A stretch of DNA of 64,000 bases from Lunularia cruciata. Taxonomy: Eukaryota; Streptophyta; Marchantiopsida; Lunulariales; Lunulariaceae. How positions within the stretch are numbered: the stretch's first letter is position 1; each line of letters begins with the position of its first letter. The notes beneath the pieces were generated by a model that searched no databases, was not told the DNA's origin, and saw only the letters and a program-made list of their open reading frames with translations. Positions 36,750 to 49,800 of the stretch are shown here, piece after piece. The stretch is from positions 62,625,001 through 62,689,000 of the forward strand of contig OX419758.1 of the NCBI GenBank assembly GCA_948567375.1, written 5' to 3'. Position numbers and translations under genes: made by a program.

Positions 36750-36854
36750 AAGGCGACCGCGTAGGGAAAACGAAGGATGGGAAGACCCCCATCAAGCCGT
36801 ACAAGGGAGAAAAAAAAGAAGGTAACATGGGCTAAGCCCCAATAGAGTCTATAC
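36750..36854 (+). repeat. Dispersed repeat family copy 1
   Basis: The longest kind of copy, about 105 bp. It runs GGCGACCGCGTAGG, then GAAGGATGGGAAGACC, CATCAAGCCGTACAAGGG, an A-rich stretch, and GGCTAAGCCCCAATAGAGTC. Related copies are at 37590, 38915, 39641 and 40301. Confidence 0.7.
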
Positions 36855-37589
36855 GAGGAGAATATAGGTTTGATTAAACGTCGGATGTGTTGGTGAGTGG
36901 TTTTACATTTGAAAGAAAGGTGCACGAATTTTGTCATGCAGAGGAGTCCTTTGCTGGTTATATCATTTGGATAGACCCACATGCAGATAGACTTGTCGTT
37001 TAGAATTGGACTACTCGTTTGGTATCTCGTGGTGATATTTTCCATGTCATGGGGACGAAGTACCGAACCTTCACCCTCATCGAGGATACCAAGTGTTTGG
37101 TCCAGATGGACAACAGTCGTTGAGTTCGAAGAACCAAGACGATTCTCGAACCCGATGGAGACTAGTTAGTTGTCAGCTTACGGGAGTGGAAGTTGGGGGT
37201 TTGTGATTTGAAACATGCATCTTTTAGCGAAGTACAAGACTTGGAAATTTTGTCCTCTTCTCGTAGTGTAAGTCAAAATCTTCGGAACGGTCTAGAATCT
37301 CACATTTACTAGTTTTCTCCAGTATTTCTTATTTTTACAAGTGATACTACGAACGATTCCATGGGCTCCAGGTTTAATGAGATAATGCAAAATTCTCTAC
37401 CACTGGTTACAGAAGACGTTTTGAGCAAGAACTATTGCTATGCCATATGATGTCGTGTGCTTATGATTGACAAATCTCACGTTCTTATAATTTAAATATG
37501 TCAGACCTTCCTTCTAGTAGGTCGAACTCGAACGGGGAGTAGGGAAGTTACGTCGTCACGGTGTAGTATACTTGACTTAGAGAAAGGAA

Positions 37590-37640
37590 AAAGGCGACCA
37601 CGAAGAAGACATCAACGATGGGAAGACCCCATCAAGCCCA
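37590..37640 (+). repeat. Dispersed repeat family copy 2 (partial)
   Basis: It shares AAGGCGACCACG, then GATGGGAAGACCCCATCAAG, and is cut off after that. Confidence 0.65.
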
Positions 37641-38447
37641 ACACTTGACTTAGATGGTGTACTCACACTATTAGAGTACACAAATAAAGAACAGGTTTCG
37701 TTTAGAAAAAGCAAAGTTGCACACCTATTCCTCGTGAAAGTTGTGTGGAATAATATTGACGACAAGCTAGAGCGAAATGCCGAGGAACTTCCCAAACGTA
37801 ACTCAACCCTCTTTATGGTCGAATAGCGAGGGAAAGAAGGTCCATGTTGGGCAGACTTTGCAGGGCAGAGAAGGACTACATGCTCCCATAGAGTAATAAC
37901 TTGTAGGACTTCAGAGCATCAAATTAGTCGACTGGCAGGAATCTTAGGGTCAACCTTTTGAAGATTTTAAGTATCGTAATCCTGTCCGAATTAATCAAAT
38001 GACAAACAAAACTTACTCATAAATTCTGGTTTACAAGGCTTTCAACATACCCCTCCAACTTGTCCCCCCCTATTACTATTCGCTCGCCGTTTGCCTGCTT
38101 TATGGTTCATACAGGACTTTCAATTTCACGGTCCTTCCGGACTCCTAACTTTAGCTTACTCTGAGTTAAAGAGTTGCTTGTAGGTGTTCGATTGCGCAAT
38201 GTATGATATTTCTCGACTTATGTTGCATAGCTGTTACCGAATACACGTTGCTTCCTAGTTCTTTCTATATGTTATTCTCGATGTTTTACTAATTTGCTTT
38301 TGCTTCAGGATACATTCGTTTTATTAAGTTCACTCTATCTACTTTATGGATTTCTCACTCTTCTCGTTTTGAGAATATTTTGGTCACTTTCATGTGCACT
38401 TCCTATGCGATTAATGAGTTCTGGATCCCCCGTCCTTAGAACGGCTC

Positions 38448-38483
38448 TATTAGGAGATGAGAGCAGACTCTCATCTCCTAATA
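38448..38483. repeat. 16-bp perfect inverted repeat
   Basis: Arms TATTAGGAGATGAGAG (38448-38463) and its exact complement (38468-38483) are separated by CAGA. Confidence 0.9.
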
Positions 38484-38902
38484 CCTCCTGAAGTTGTCAA
38501 GTGTCTCCCATCACGATCAAGCTCACAATGTGAGTAGTAAGCCACCTGAATTTCCGTAACAAAAGTCCGTTTCATAACTCCACGATGCACACAAGCAATG
38601 CGCAAATCAAATACTATTGATTCCTATACATGGATATCTGCGACTTGAAGCAAGAAAGACTTCAGGCATCGTTTAATGAAGGAAACGAGCTCTCCAATTG
38701 CACCGTCACCAGGAAGTCTCCTAGTCATGTCACATCCACAGTGCAAGACAGTGGGATAACAGCTTCGTCCACCGAAAGAATACAATAGTGCTGTCCACAT
38801 TTTACACCAGTCCAGTTGGCACGATAAATTGGCTGTGAAACAGAAAGTTCATCTTAATGTCGAAAATCGCAAGCTTGCTTTTGATTTATAGATGGAAAAG
38901 GG

Positions 38903-38943
38903 CGTGTTTTCTACGAGGTCGCCCTAACCTCGTAGAAAACACG
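38903..38943. repeat. 17-bp perfect inverted repeat
   Basis: Arms 38903-38919 and 38927-38943 (ACCTCGTAGAAAACACG) pair perfectly around a 7-base loop. The right arm runs directly into copy 3 of the dispersed repeat and includes that repeat's left part. Confidence 0.9.
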
Positions 38944-38995
38944 AAGGATGGGAAGACCCCATCAAGCCGTACAAGGGTGAGACAAAATAGGTAAA
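38915..38995 (+). repeat. Dispersed repeat family copy 3
   Basis: It contains GAAGGATGGGAAGACCCC and ATCAAGCCGTACAAGGG, followed by a GGTAAAAC end. Its left part is folded into the inverted repeat at 38903-38943. Confidence 0.65.
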
Positions 38996-39640
38996 ACTTG
39001 CTTTTGATTTATATCGATATGAACTGCAAAGGTGGTACGCAAAGTATACAGGTGTTTCTTGCTCTCAAGTAAGACCGGATCCAGAACCTGGTCCCGGGGT
39101 TGGTTTGGCTTCTATCCCCTTTTGATAGCGACTGGGGAGCATACGGTACGAATTTTCAGCATGCCGTTATATCTCTCCCGGTCAAAATTGTACAGACAAG
39201 TTAAGAAAAAGAATACCTAAGAGAAAGCTTCAGGATTATTGTGAGTTCATGGCCTTGAACGTATGTATCTCGACTCTTTATGTTGATTATTCTGGTTAGT
39301 ATAAGGATAACGTTAAATTCTCAATAATATCCTGGACTAGAATAATTACATACGAACGCAAGATCAACGTGATTTTAGTGCAAAAGAGTAGTTCATGGAC
39401 GCCAAGCAAAATTGTTGGAACCAGGACTAAAGCGAAGGAAAAGATACACGGCTAGTGACAGTTTTGAACAGATCTGAGAATTTGTGTGGATTCTGTCGCT
39501 GTCGGTTGAGCTTGTGGGGACCAACAAATAGGCATAGGACTTCCGGCGATCTCTATAGCTTTGCCCTTTAGATCTTTTGTTCGTTGATGGTGTCAATACA
39601 CAATAACAAGGCGGGATCTCTACTTGAAGGCAGGTATTTG

Positions 39641-39756
39641 GAAAAGGTGACCGCGCAAGAAAAACGAAAGATGGAAGACCCCATCAAGCCAGACAAGGGA
39701 AACAAGGGAAAGAAGAAAAAGGTAACATGAGGCTAAGCCCCAATAGAGTCTATATG
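39641..39756 (+). repeat. Dispersed repeat family copy 4
   Basis: A near full-length copy with GGTGACCGCGCAAG, GAAGACCCCATCAAGCC, GACAAGGG, a purine-rich stretch, GGTAACATGA and GGCTAAGCCCCAATAGAGTC. It extends over the same span as copy 1. Confidence 0.7.
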
Positions 39757-40300
39757 AGATTTGAGAAATCTGCATTCCGCACCTAAGATATCCTAGCTAT
39801 ACAAATCGTATCGTCTATTCGCAATTGGAACATCCGAATATATATCTCTTAATGTGATTGCTCTCCTATGGATTGCACCACCCACTGTCCATTGTAGAGC
39901 AATGGACACAATCACACGATATTTATTTAGTGCCGAGCATGTTGAAAACCAAATCCTATGTACTTCCAGTCGTAAGTTACGACCTCGTATCACAATACGC
40001 ATATCCCAAGAACTACCATGTGAATAGATAACTAGCGATGATTAAGTTCAATAATTCACTCAAAATGTTTGAGCATAAGCGACACGAAAACGTGTACAGA
40101 TTGAAGGCAGCAAAAAGTTAAATAGAGGAGAGAATGTTGAAAACAGAATCCTCAACGACTTTTGGTTCTCCATCACGATCTTAAACAGCTCTAAATCAAT
40201 CTACGTAACCTGCTCCTAGAATGTACGTCTCGAACAATTACCACGTGAGTCGGTTGGGACATATTGTGGATTAGCCTCATTTTAAGTCTTAGGTTTTATC

Positions 40301-40350
40301 CGTGTTCGGCTTGATGGGGTTTTCCCATCCTTCTTGTTTTCGTATGTGCG
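40301..40350 (-). repeat. Dispersed repeat family copy 5 (inverted, partial)
   Basis: On the minus strand it reads AAGGATGGGAAAACCCCATC followed by AAGCCGAACACGG. Same core as the other copies but opposite orientation. Confidence 0.6.
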
Positions 40351-41264
40351 TCGATTCTCTGGATTCGATGGCTTTTAATGAAGCATGATCCACCCACGAG
40401 CAAAGACATTATAATACTAATAGATCTGTCAATAACCCACCTACAAACTAAAGTCAATATAATACGAATAAAAACTAATCAGTAGCAGTTGGAAGAAGGA
40501 CGAGTCAGCTGACAATAATATTAAACGAAGGGGCTGGACAACTTGGGCAACCGGTGGACAGGCGCGCGGCCATGTTCCCTGGTCAGATATCATCCATGGA
40601 ACATGAACGGAGGAGCATTTTTCCATCGCCACCATGACATGTTTGATTTTGCCATCTCCAACGACGGCGGAAACTCCCCGCCAGCACGCCATAACCAGGC
40701 TTGTGCCCGCCTCGCTCCTATACGCCGCGACTCGCAAGCTCGAGGTCCCGTCGGGAGTTTTGCTGACGGGACAAAATAGCCGCGGGACAGGACCGGAGCG
40801 CCTGGAGCCATCTTGTTCCTCTTCGTTCGTTCCTCCGGGATAGCAGAGCAGCGGAGAAGCAGCAGCCTTCCACTCTGTAATCAACGCCCTGCCTGTCCAC
40901 TGGCAGCAGCAATCTCTTCGAACTTCGATCTTGCCTCGCCAAATGCTTTGACGGATTGTTGTTGCGAAGATTCGTCGGTGGAAGTGTCACTCGAAGGGAA
41001 AGATATGGACTAGTGCTCGTGCAAGGAGTTGAATATTTTGATATATGCGCGGGCGGTTCGGCGGTGGAGGAGAGGAAGGAGGAGGAGAAATGTACAGGGA
41101 AATAGTCTAGCAGTTTGTTTGATCGAAAGAAAAGAGCAGTCGAGGGGTCCGAGGGAGTGGTAGTTTGAGTGTGGGATTTATTTGAACGTGGAATTGCTGT
41201 TGGAGCGTAGACATTGTTAGGAATTTGGTGAAGGAGGAGAGGAGCGAAGGCAGGAGGGATAAAG

Positions 41265-44200
41265 ATGGCGTGTTTAGCATCGCGCCTGTCGGTTCTGCCA
41301 TCTTTTACAGGCTTAAGGAAAGCGCTCCCGTCTACCTCTACATCGTCAACAACGACTTCTGTGTCCAGCTCCGGTACTGAAGGGAACTATGCAGGGGGGA
41401 GATTGTCTCTGCCAGTGGTTGCAACTGCTAAAAGATTTTCGTTGTCCTCTACCCCTTCGAGTTCGAGTCAAGGCAGCCCCGCAAGGGCTATTAGTAGCAA
41501 GGTGCCGGACGAATTGGTGACAACAACGGCGCTGCAGACGAAACCTGTGCTGGAGAGTGATCCGGTCAAGCTGTGGAATAGATACCTGGAATGGCTCTAT
41601 CAAGATAAAGGCCTCGGACTCGAAATAGACGTGAGCAGAATCGGTTTCACCGACGACTTTTTGGCGGAAATGCGTCCGAAATTTGATGTTGCATTTCGTG
41701 CCATGGCTGATTTGGAAGCTGGAGCCATCGCAAACCCGGATGAGGGACGAATGGTCGGGCACTATTGGCTTCGTAAGCCCGAGCTAGCGCCAAATGCTTA
41801 CCTGCAGAAGCAGATTCTGCAGACAATTGAAAATGTTCAACGCTTTGCTGCCGACGTGGTCAGTGGAAAGGTAAGGGTAGCTGCGATTCTATGCCTTCAA
41901 TTGCCTGCGTCGCCTTTCAGAAAGTGGTCGATTCGCAAGTGGACGTTACGTTTAAGCCAGCCAGAAGGCAGAGAAGCTACCATCAATCTTCTTCAATTAA
42001 GAATTTATCGACGAAGTTCTCGATAGAGAGCTCTGAGAGCCGGGCTCATTTGTTCGTTGTAGACTTGGTCACATGTGTTCTTAAGGGGAAGCATGGAGCT
42101 ACCTGCTAAGCGTACTCATACTGAATTATCCTGAAATCAACTACTTGTCTTCTACCCTGAGACGATTTAATGGGATGGCTCCTCGGCACTACGAGATGTT
42201 CAAATTTCATCACTGTACAAAGAGTGCACATTCACATTTCGCACGACTTTTCTGCCGATTGCATTCGGAGTTTCCTGAGGTAGAATGATGGCCGATCGTG
42301 TAGGTACCTTGTTATCCAGATACCTCGAATAGTTTTGTGCATTCCCAAGTAAAAGCTAAGATAGTCAATCAAGTGAACAATGACCAACGACTACAATCTT
42401 ACACGATTTATCTTATCTGAGAAATATAATTGTCATGTGTCCTATACAGTCTGTAGCCTTAGCTTCCGACAAGAACCTTCTGATCGTTTTTATTTGAGGC
42501 AGGGTATTATTAGGCTTGTTGTTTGCAGCAGTTCATTTTATGCCAAACCAGGCTACGTACGCAGCTTATGATTCGTCAGCAGAGAGTTCCCTGGGGCAGT
42601 TTAGGATGACATATTTGTCTGTAACTCACTTCTTGAATCGCTAATATTCGTCTGGGATTTTCACAGATTAAACCGCCACCATGTCCAGTGGGGCGTTTCA
42701 CGCAAGTCCTCTCTGTCGGAATTGGAGGTTCTGCCCTAGGACCACAGTTTGTTGCTGAAGCGCTGGCTCCCGACAATCCTCGTCTTAAGGTACAAGGGAT
42801 CTTCATTTTAGTACTTCTTCACCTGTGAATTTGAGTAATTTCAAATTACATGATGGTTGAACATCCCTGTGGCCGGGGTGAAGAAATGAACGAGGAGATA
42901 CAAATTCATCGTCTTGAAGCTGGAATGGTTTGTTCTATATGTCACTGACTTTCTTTGTTTGGTGCAGTTGCGATTTATCGACAACACTGATCCTGCTGGA
43001 ATAGATCATCAAATAGCCCAGCTTGGACCTGAATTGTCATCCACTCTTGTCGTTGTTATTTCGAAGGTCAGACCCTTGAAGAATCAAATCCGTACTGTTT
43101 TCCAGGAACTTATGTTCGGTCAAGCATCAATGCGCTTAGAAACTGTAGATTCTTGTATGTTCTTATCTTCCCACTTCCTTCCTCCAGAATTTGGTGGGGT
43201 GGACAACGTGAATGCAGAGTATGACCCTGTATTGACTCCCCCTTCTATAATCGCAGAGTGGTGGAACTCCTGAGACCCGAAATGGTCTTTTGGAGGTACA
43301 GAAGGCTTTCCGAGATTGTGGCCTTGACTTTTCAAAGCAGGTCTGACTTCCTTCCATGAAGAGAGTTCTTTAAAGTACAGTTATGCTGGTCTGCAGTCAT
43401 GTATTGTGTTGTCAGCTGATCGCTCACATGAAATACTGAACTCGATGCTAATATAGAGGAGATATTGCGCACAAGGTATATGCATTCATCAGGGTGTATA
43501 GTTACCACGAACGGATGGCAGTTCAATTGCTTCGTTGTTGATGGCGAACAAGCTACGCGTGATAAACTCCCCTCTCATGACAGTAGGTTACACACAAGAT
43601 TTCAAGTCTGAAAAATGAATACTTAGATTTCATACATTGATCAGGGAGTGGCCATTACTCAAGAGAATTCGCTCCTCGACAACACAGCAAGAATAGAGGG
43701 TTGGTTGGCGCGATTTCCGATGTATGACTGGGTTGGTGGGCGTACCTCAGAGATGTCAGCTGTGGGTTTGCTTCCTGCAGCGCTACAAGTACGATCTTCT
43801 CATCCTCACCGAGTTTGGTGCATCCTTATTGCATGATCAAGATCTCCGATTCGTTTGTTTCGTTGCCTCTGCAGATTGTATTTCGCAACTTACTCTCTGC
43901 TTGTTAACCAGGGTATTGATATCCATGGCATGCTGGAGGGTGCACGTCTTATGGACGAAAGTACTAGAATACCAGATGTAAGTTATTGGGGTTTTGTTTC
44001 CGTGTCCCTTCCGGTTATCAATAGCATCTCTTCTGAATTCTTCGTGCGCAGTTATTATTTAGGTGAAGATGGCTAAAAGCTTTGCATATTCTCTAATTCA
44101 CTGTATCCTCCTTCCTCCAGATCAAAACAAACCCTGCAGCTCTCCTTGCTCTCAGCTGGTACTGGGCAACTGACGGCAATGGATCAAAGGTAATGCTATT

Positions 44201-46863
44201 TCAAACAAGATTCATGGTAAAGGAGCACAGCTTGGAATTGCTGCCTGTTTCTCCGTGAGTTAGAGGAGACTCGTCATTTTTTTGTAGTCCTACCAGGGAC
44301 TAGGTCCTCGAGCATTTTGCAGCTGCCAAATTTCCTTGCAGAATCAATAACCACGCTTGACACAATCACACACTCCTTGCAGGATATGGTGGTGCTGCCT
44401 TACAAGGATAGCTTATTGCTTTTCAGTCGTTATCTTCAACAACTCGTAATGGAAAGTCTTGGCAAGGAGTATGACCTGGATGGAAATTTGGTAAGTTCCA
44501 ACAGGCAAGAGATCGTATGATAAAGTGGGACTAGTGACCACATCATATCTTGGGAAGGGACCGATGAGCTCTCTTTGTTGCAAAATCCTGGATGTTGTGG
44601 CGAAGTCTCACTTTAGGATATATAGGAGGAAACATATTTAGGATCCTGGTCACCACCTCTTGAATTCTTGTACTCCTGGAATCTCATGGTGGTTTCTTCT
44701 ACGTAGCTCATGACGCCCACCATGTTCTTGCAGCACTTGGTGGAAAGTAGCTAAAGTTACAGCCACGGACATGAAAAAGTAGATAGCAGGCCACCATCTC
44801 GTAGATTCATAGTGCAGAATTCTTACAAAAAACATGGCTCAAACATGCAGGTCAACCAAGGTCTTGCCGTCTACGGAAACAAGGGTAGCACAGATCAGCA
44901 TGCGTAAGTACTTTACTCCATGATTGTCTTAGACGGAAGATGCGAATGATGGCTTGAGAGGATTAGTCTAAACAGCAGCTGCCCAATGCAGGGTGCATAG
45001 GTCCGGTTTCGTGTTGCTTTTCTTGCTTCTCCAATAGCTGCATGTACTTAATCTGTAAACCGGTCCTCTTCTGCTACGGAGGACTAGTCTGGTTTTATTT
45101 TGTTCCTGAATTTTGATATGACAGTATCTCGATCATTTTATTACTCAGAGAATTGAACGTCTGAGGACTTAGAAATCGACACCTGCAATTAGAGTTTCTG
45201 AGATGGAACGACAGGAGAACAAGTAATTGTGCTGTACAACTGGGAGAGAAACACACCTTTCCTTGTGAGTATTTTGCTTACAAACTCATGCTTTCCTGAC
45301 AGTTACATCCAGCAGCTAAGGGAAGGTGTCCCGAATTTTTTCGCTACATTTATCGAGGTTCTTAGAGACAGGCCTCCAGGTCACGACTGGGAGCTTGAGC
45401 CTGGTGTCACATGTGGGGACTACCTTTTCGGTATGCTTCAGGTAATTTAGCTCTCTTAAGTAGCCTTGTACTGACGAATTTTCTCATATTTTGGGATGCT
45501 TCTCCGTTAAGTGCAACGAGCACTAGGTTTCCTGCCTTCACTGGATCCCTTCTTCTCAAGCATAACATGTTCAAAGCATGGTTCTGTCCTGTTCATAAAT
45601 CAAGAGCTGCATAGAGACAAGTGGGTTGAATCCAAGTTGGAATTGGCGCACTTGGGCTAACCAGATACGGGCACAAAGACTACCAAGATGTGTAGCTTTT
45701 GGAGCAGAAAATTTTATGTCATAACAACCATATTCTATCGTTCCTCTAGGCTTGAATTAGCTGTCACGAACTTCTTTTCGTCTAAGATGCCTAATAGATG
45801 TTGACTTATCCTCTTAACATGTTCTCTCGCATCACAGGGCACAAGGCAAGCCTTGTACTCGAACAAGCGGGAATCTATAACTGTCACTGTAAACGAAGTA
45901 AACCCGCATACGGTCGGAGCGCTCATAGCACTTTACGAGCGAGCTGTGGGCCTTTACGCGAGCCTCATCAACGTCAATGCCTACCATCAGCCAGGTTAGT
46001 CTACAGTGTCCCAATTACTCCGATCTCTTGAAATATTGAACTATGTGTTGCGACTTATGTCTTTCTAGCTTGGAGCATGAATTCCTGACGAGCGGGTGAC
46101 TAAGTTTTGGGGACATCTTGATTCCTCTTTGTTTCAAAGGTGTGGTGACTCACATGGAATGCAGTTTGCATGGAATGAAATTTGAGCAGATTGTTTCAAA
46201 CATGGATAGTAGTGCATAGGTCTTAAGTCAAAGCCCGCTTTCCAGCACCTACTGGCTTTAACGATCTGTTACACAGTTTATCGTTCTGAATCATTGTTTC
46301 TAACTACTAGAATTTTAGAAATTATACGGCAGATTGTTTGACTAACGTTTGTTTCATTAGGTGTGGAGGCGGGAAAGAAAGCTGCAGGTGAGGTGCTAGC
46401 GCTGCAGAAAAGAGTCCTGTCAGTCCTGAACGACGCCAGGTATGTATTACGGACGAAAGCAAGTTTCCTGGGCTCGGATTGTATTTCCCTGTCAAAGTTA
46501 AGACTTACCTCAATCCTCCAAAATCCCAGATCGTGACATTTGGTTCGCTCCCTACAGCTGTAAAGAACCAGTGGAGCCTTTAACTTTGGAGCAAATTGCA
46601 AACCGAGCCCAAGCTCCACATCAAGTATGTGACTAAATATTCTCGTTCAATTTTTTACCTAGTGCGGGTGGATAATATTAGAGAGTGAGTTTGTGTATCT
46701 CATAAATTTGTTTGCGTATGTCCAGGTGGAAATGATCTACAAGATTGTGGCACACATGGTAGCTAATGATCGGGCTTTGTTTGCCGAAGGCAACTGTGGA
46801 TCGCCAAGAAGCGTGAAAGTCTTCACTGGGGAATGTAATGTAGAAGACCTTTATGACCCTTAG
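41265..46863 (+). CDS. PGI1: Glucose-6-phosphate isomerase, plastid type (14 exons)
   Basis: Interconverts glucose 6-phosphate and fructose 6-phosphate; the plastid form links the Calvin cycle to starch synthesis. Exons: 41265-41870, 42667-42789, 42968-43066, 43257-43340, 43645-43788, 43912-43977, 44121-44189, 44383-44490, 44851-44903, 45303-45441, 45838-45994, 46361-46439, 46558-46624, 46726-46863. All introns are GT-AG and the frame is kept, giving about 643 residues. The Ser/Thr-rich N-terminal 75 or so residues look like a plastid transit peptide. Conserved sites are present: [12 protein letters not shown] (Arg about 337, first family signature), [13 protein letters not shown] (catalytic Glu about 421), STDQHAYIQQL (His about 450) and NAYHQPGVEAGKK (Lys about 555, second signature). 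Similarity is to the bacterial/plastid lineage rather than the cytosolic enzyme. The start is the first in-frame ATG, in a purine-rich leader. Probably functional. Confidence 0.95.
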
Positions 46864-49800
46864 ATTTGACTGTATTTGAGAAGAAGCTTCCTGCTCTCCT
46901 GTGCCTGTAGAGTAATGTTCGAATAGTGAGAGAAGTTGTAATGACCTTGTAACGTTAATGTTCAGCCTCCAGTATCTCGAGCTCAAATTTGGGTTCCTGA
47001 ACGGGATTTAGAGAAGAAATCACTTTTTGTTTTCCATGAAAGTTCCATCCTTCAAGAGTTGAGTCGTGAGCTGTCCAAGTAAACCACAGAGAAAGCAGCG
47101 TGGTGAAAAGTATAGTCAGTTTGAAAGCAACTAAACCTCTCATTTAAACAACGTGAGGAGGTTCCCGAACTTTAGATGGAGATCAACAGCTCCACCGCAG
47201 GCTCTTTGAGAGTTGTATTTTTCTCTGGATAAATTGTACAATTATTGTCTTGAAATATGATACTGAACTCCTTAACTCTCTGGATACGAGGATCCGAGAG
47301 AGAATTGCGTTGACGATGCAGCCTCAAAATCACGAAGTGATTGGGATGCTTTCCACTGTAAAAACCTAATTCAAGGGAGGGTGATTCACACTAAGAATAA
47401 GGTGACATGAACTTTGCCAGAGCGGTGAACTTGGTTCAGGGTGCATCGAATGCTGAGTCGTGCGAGGAGTACTGGGTTGTGATTGAGCGATTTAGGGAAG
47501 GGAACATTCATGATAACACTCATATACTGAAGCAATGGTGAGGTAAATTTCAGCTCCTTTTTTTTTTTTGGCATGGGTTGCATGTACTCGTTGGAAAGTA
47601 CGGCTGAGGAAGAAAATGAGTCTGATTCCTTGAAGGGCGGCTTTCTGGTACAGAGGCGTGCACAGCGAGTGAGAAGGGACATGTGGCTGGGTGAGGATTT
47701 CTATTTCTAAGATCTTGCTCTTAACTTTGGTGCTTGTAGGGGAAAGATATCGCCAGATATTCGAGAGGACCTTCCGTTTAAAGTATGCACCGAAGCTGGA
47801 CAGTCTCGAAACCTATTGAGATGTAATTTACAGTACAGGCACGGATCCAGCGGATAGAGCTGCTCAACACGTGTGCGATGCTGTCAAGGGGAGAACGTGA
47901 CACCACATGAGCAAAATCTCATCCTCTGTACATAATTATTAGAGGCCCTTAATGTGGGTTTACGAAGAGTTAAAACTGTGTAGGTTTTCGATAGGACCAG
48001 GAAAGTTATGATGAGAGATGCTCCTCTTGATAAAACTCATGGTTAATGTGGATTTTCTATAGAAAGGATGAATTAACGGCGGATCGCTTTGCGAGTGTAC
48101 TCCCTCGCGCAAAGAGGTCCAAACTTCAATATGTAACAAGGGCAGAGAGTACGAAGTGTAAGGTTAAGGTTATGAATATAAGCATGCCCAGGTCAATGCT
48201 CCGTGATGCCGAGTTCAGCTCAGCGGATAAGTGGTCATCACTTCAGCGTGGTTGCAGCGGAGAAAACCGTTGACACCTAATTACTGAAGTGAAGTGAAGG
48301 TAATCGACATATATATATAAAACGTCAGATTTCAGAGGAGGTCAATACCACGACTCTGGAATCCGCAGACGTGTTTATCAGAGTAATGAAAGCCTGCAGA
48401 GCTAACCATTATCATAGTCCTGCCTAGTGTGGTAGTCTACCGTCCGAGCATAATTTAGATCCAGAGAGTAAAGCGGTTATTCTATCTTGATGTGATACTT
48501 TGGTCTACTGTTTCCCCATTTACATTGGAACGACACCAAGAAAAAGAGAGCAAAATGCATCTCGTAATGTGTACATGTGCAATTTGCACCCACTGTAAAT
48601 ACTGTGTCTCGTCTGTGATCAAGATTTGTACTGTAATCGGTGGAGATCTATTAAATTTTATCAGAAATTTCTACCCTGGATTGACGTTAGTTAAGGCGAA
48701 CCCGGATTCATAACCTCTCTATTGTCATCCACCCAAATTTGTGTTACCTCCGTGGATTAACTTCCCCTAACCGTCCGTTGTGATGTACCCTGGAGGCAAT
48801 ATATTCACCCAATATCCGAAGTTGGCAGGGATTCGAGAAACATGGGATGATCAGCACACGGCAAAAACTGCTTGCTCCGTTGTGCATGTGAATAGTTGTT
48901 GGTGTGTCCTTCGTCTAAATCTTCTTGCCTCGCTTCTTCACTGCAGTACAATAAGTTACTGTACTTCTGATTTCGCTTCCTTCAGAGTACATCTGTTGAA
49001 GCCCTGATGCCCTCCAGTTACTTTTTCACGCACACACTCGTGAGAGCAATCAATGTCCTGAAGCCAAGGTAAAGCGTCCAGAGGTTTATTCACGAGGTTC
49101 ACTGAAGGACCGGAAATTCGTTCTGGGTCCCACTGCAACAGTGGACAGGCAGAGCACCTGACTGTAGTGAGTTGCAGAGTTGAACAGACAGTCGCAAGTG
49201 CTTTGCTGCAGCTGCTGCAACAGGTGCAGAGTGAAGATAAGAAGTTGCAGAAGCCTGAAGCACACCGCTGATTATAGATCCTAGCTCAGACATCCAGAGA
49301 CTTTAAGTAGAGCAATTTGTGGGGTCTAAAAGTCAAGGCGGAAAAGAGGGTGGGTAATTATGACGCGATCTTGCTTGAATCACTGAAACGCTGACTGAAA
49401 TAATGGAGCTGTGTCGCAAGCTATTCAAACAAACGATACAAGAGTGTTTTCTTCAGTTTCTTGAGCTTCTTGGTATGTCCGGAACCATGGAGGCCGAGTT
49501 CTTGAATATTGTACTCAAGATCTCCATCAGTGCTAGTTTCTCTGATTGAATAATGAATGACTTCCGTTTCGCTCGTGGATGTGGAATGAGTGACAGAACG
49601 GTGGTTATGCTGCTGTTGTGCTTCTTGACAGCTTGAGCAAAGACTAGGTGCAGTCGTCAAGAGAGGTGGTCATAAAAATGAAGGGAGGAGGTGAAGTCAA
49701 GGGAAGGAGTTGATTGATGCTGTGGGGACGGTGATGGGTCCCTTGTGCTTAGAACACCGAGAAGTGCTGGACTATATTCTCTTCCCCTAGAGACTCGCGA

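Larger units (their letters stand above)
34708..41264. other. Gene-free left part of the gene island
   Basis: From about 34.98 kb the base composition becomes more balanced and the sequence looks largely single-copy. No open frame resembles a known protein. Structure that is present (43-bp tandem repeat, dispersed 40-110 bp repeat copies, perfect palindromes) is listed separately. 40.5-41.1 kb is GC-rich and leads into the GPI start. It probably holds the GPI promoter and 5' leader, but no clear TATA box was assigned. Confidence 0.5.

Noticed and set aside
36446-36835. 129-codon plus-strand frame
   Set aside because: Its 3' third is the dispersed repeat at 36750-36854, and the rest shows no family resemblance.
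40441-40884. 147-codon minus-strand frame in GC-rich DNA before GPI
   Set aside because: Overlapping frames of similar length exist on the other strand, as expected of GC-rich promoter DNA. No domain or splice support.
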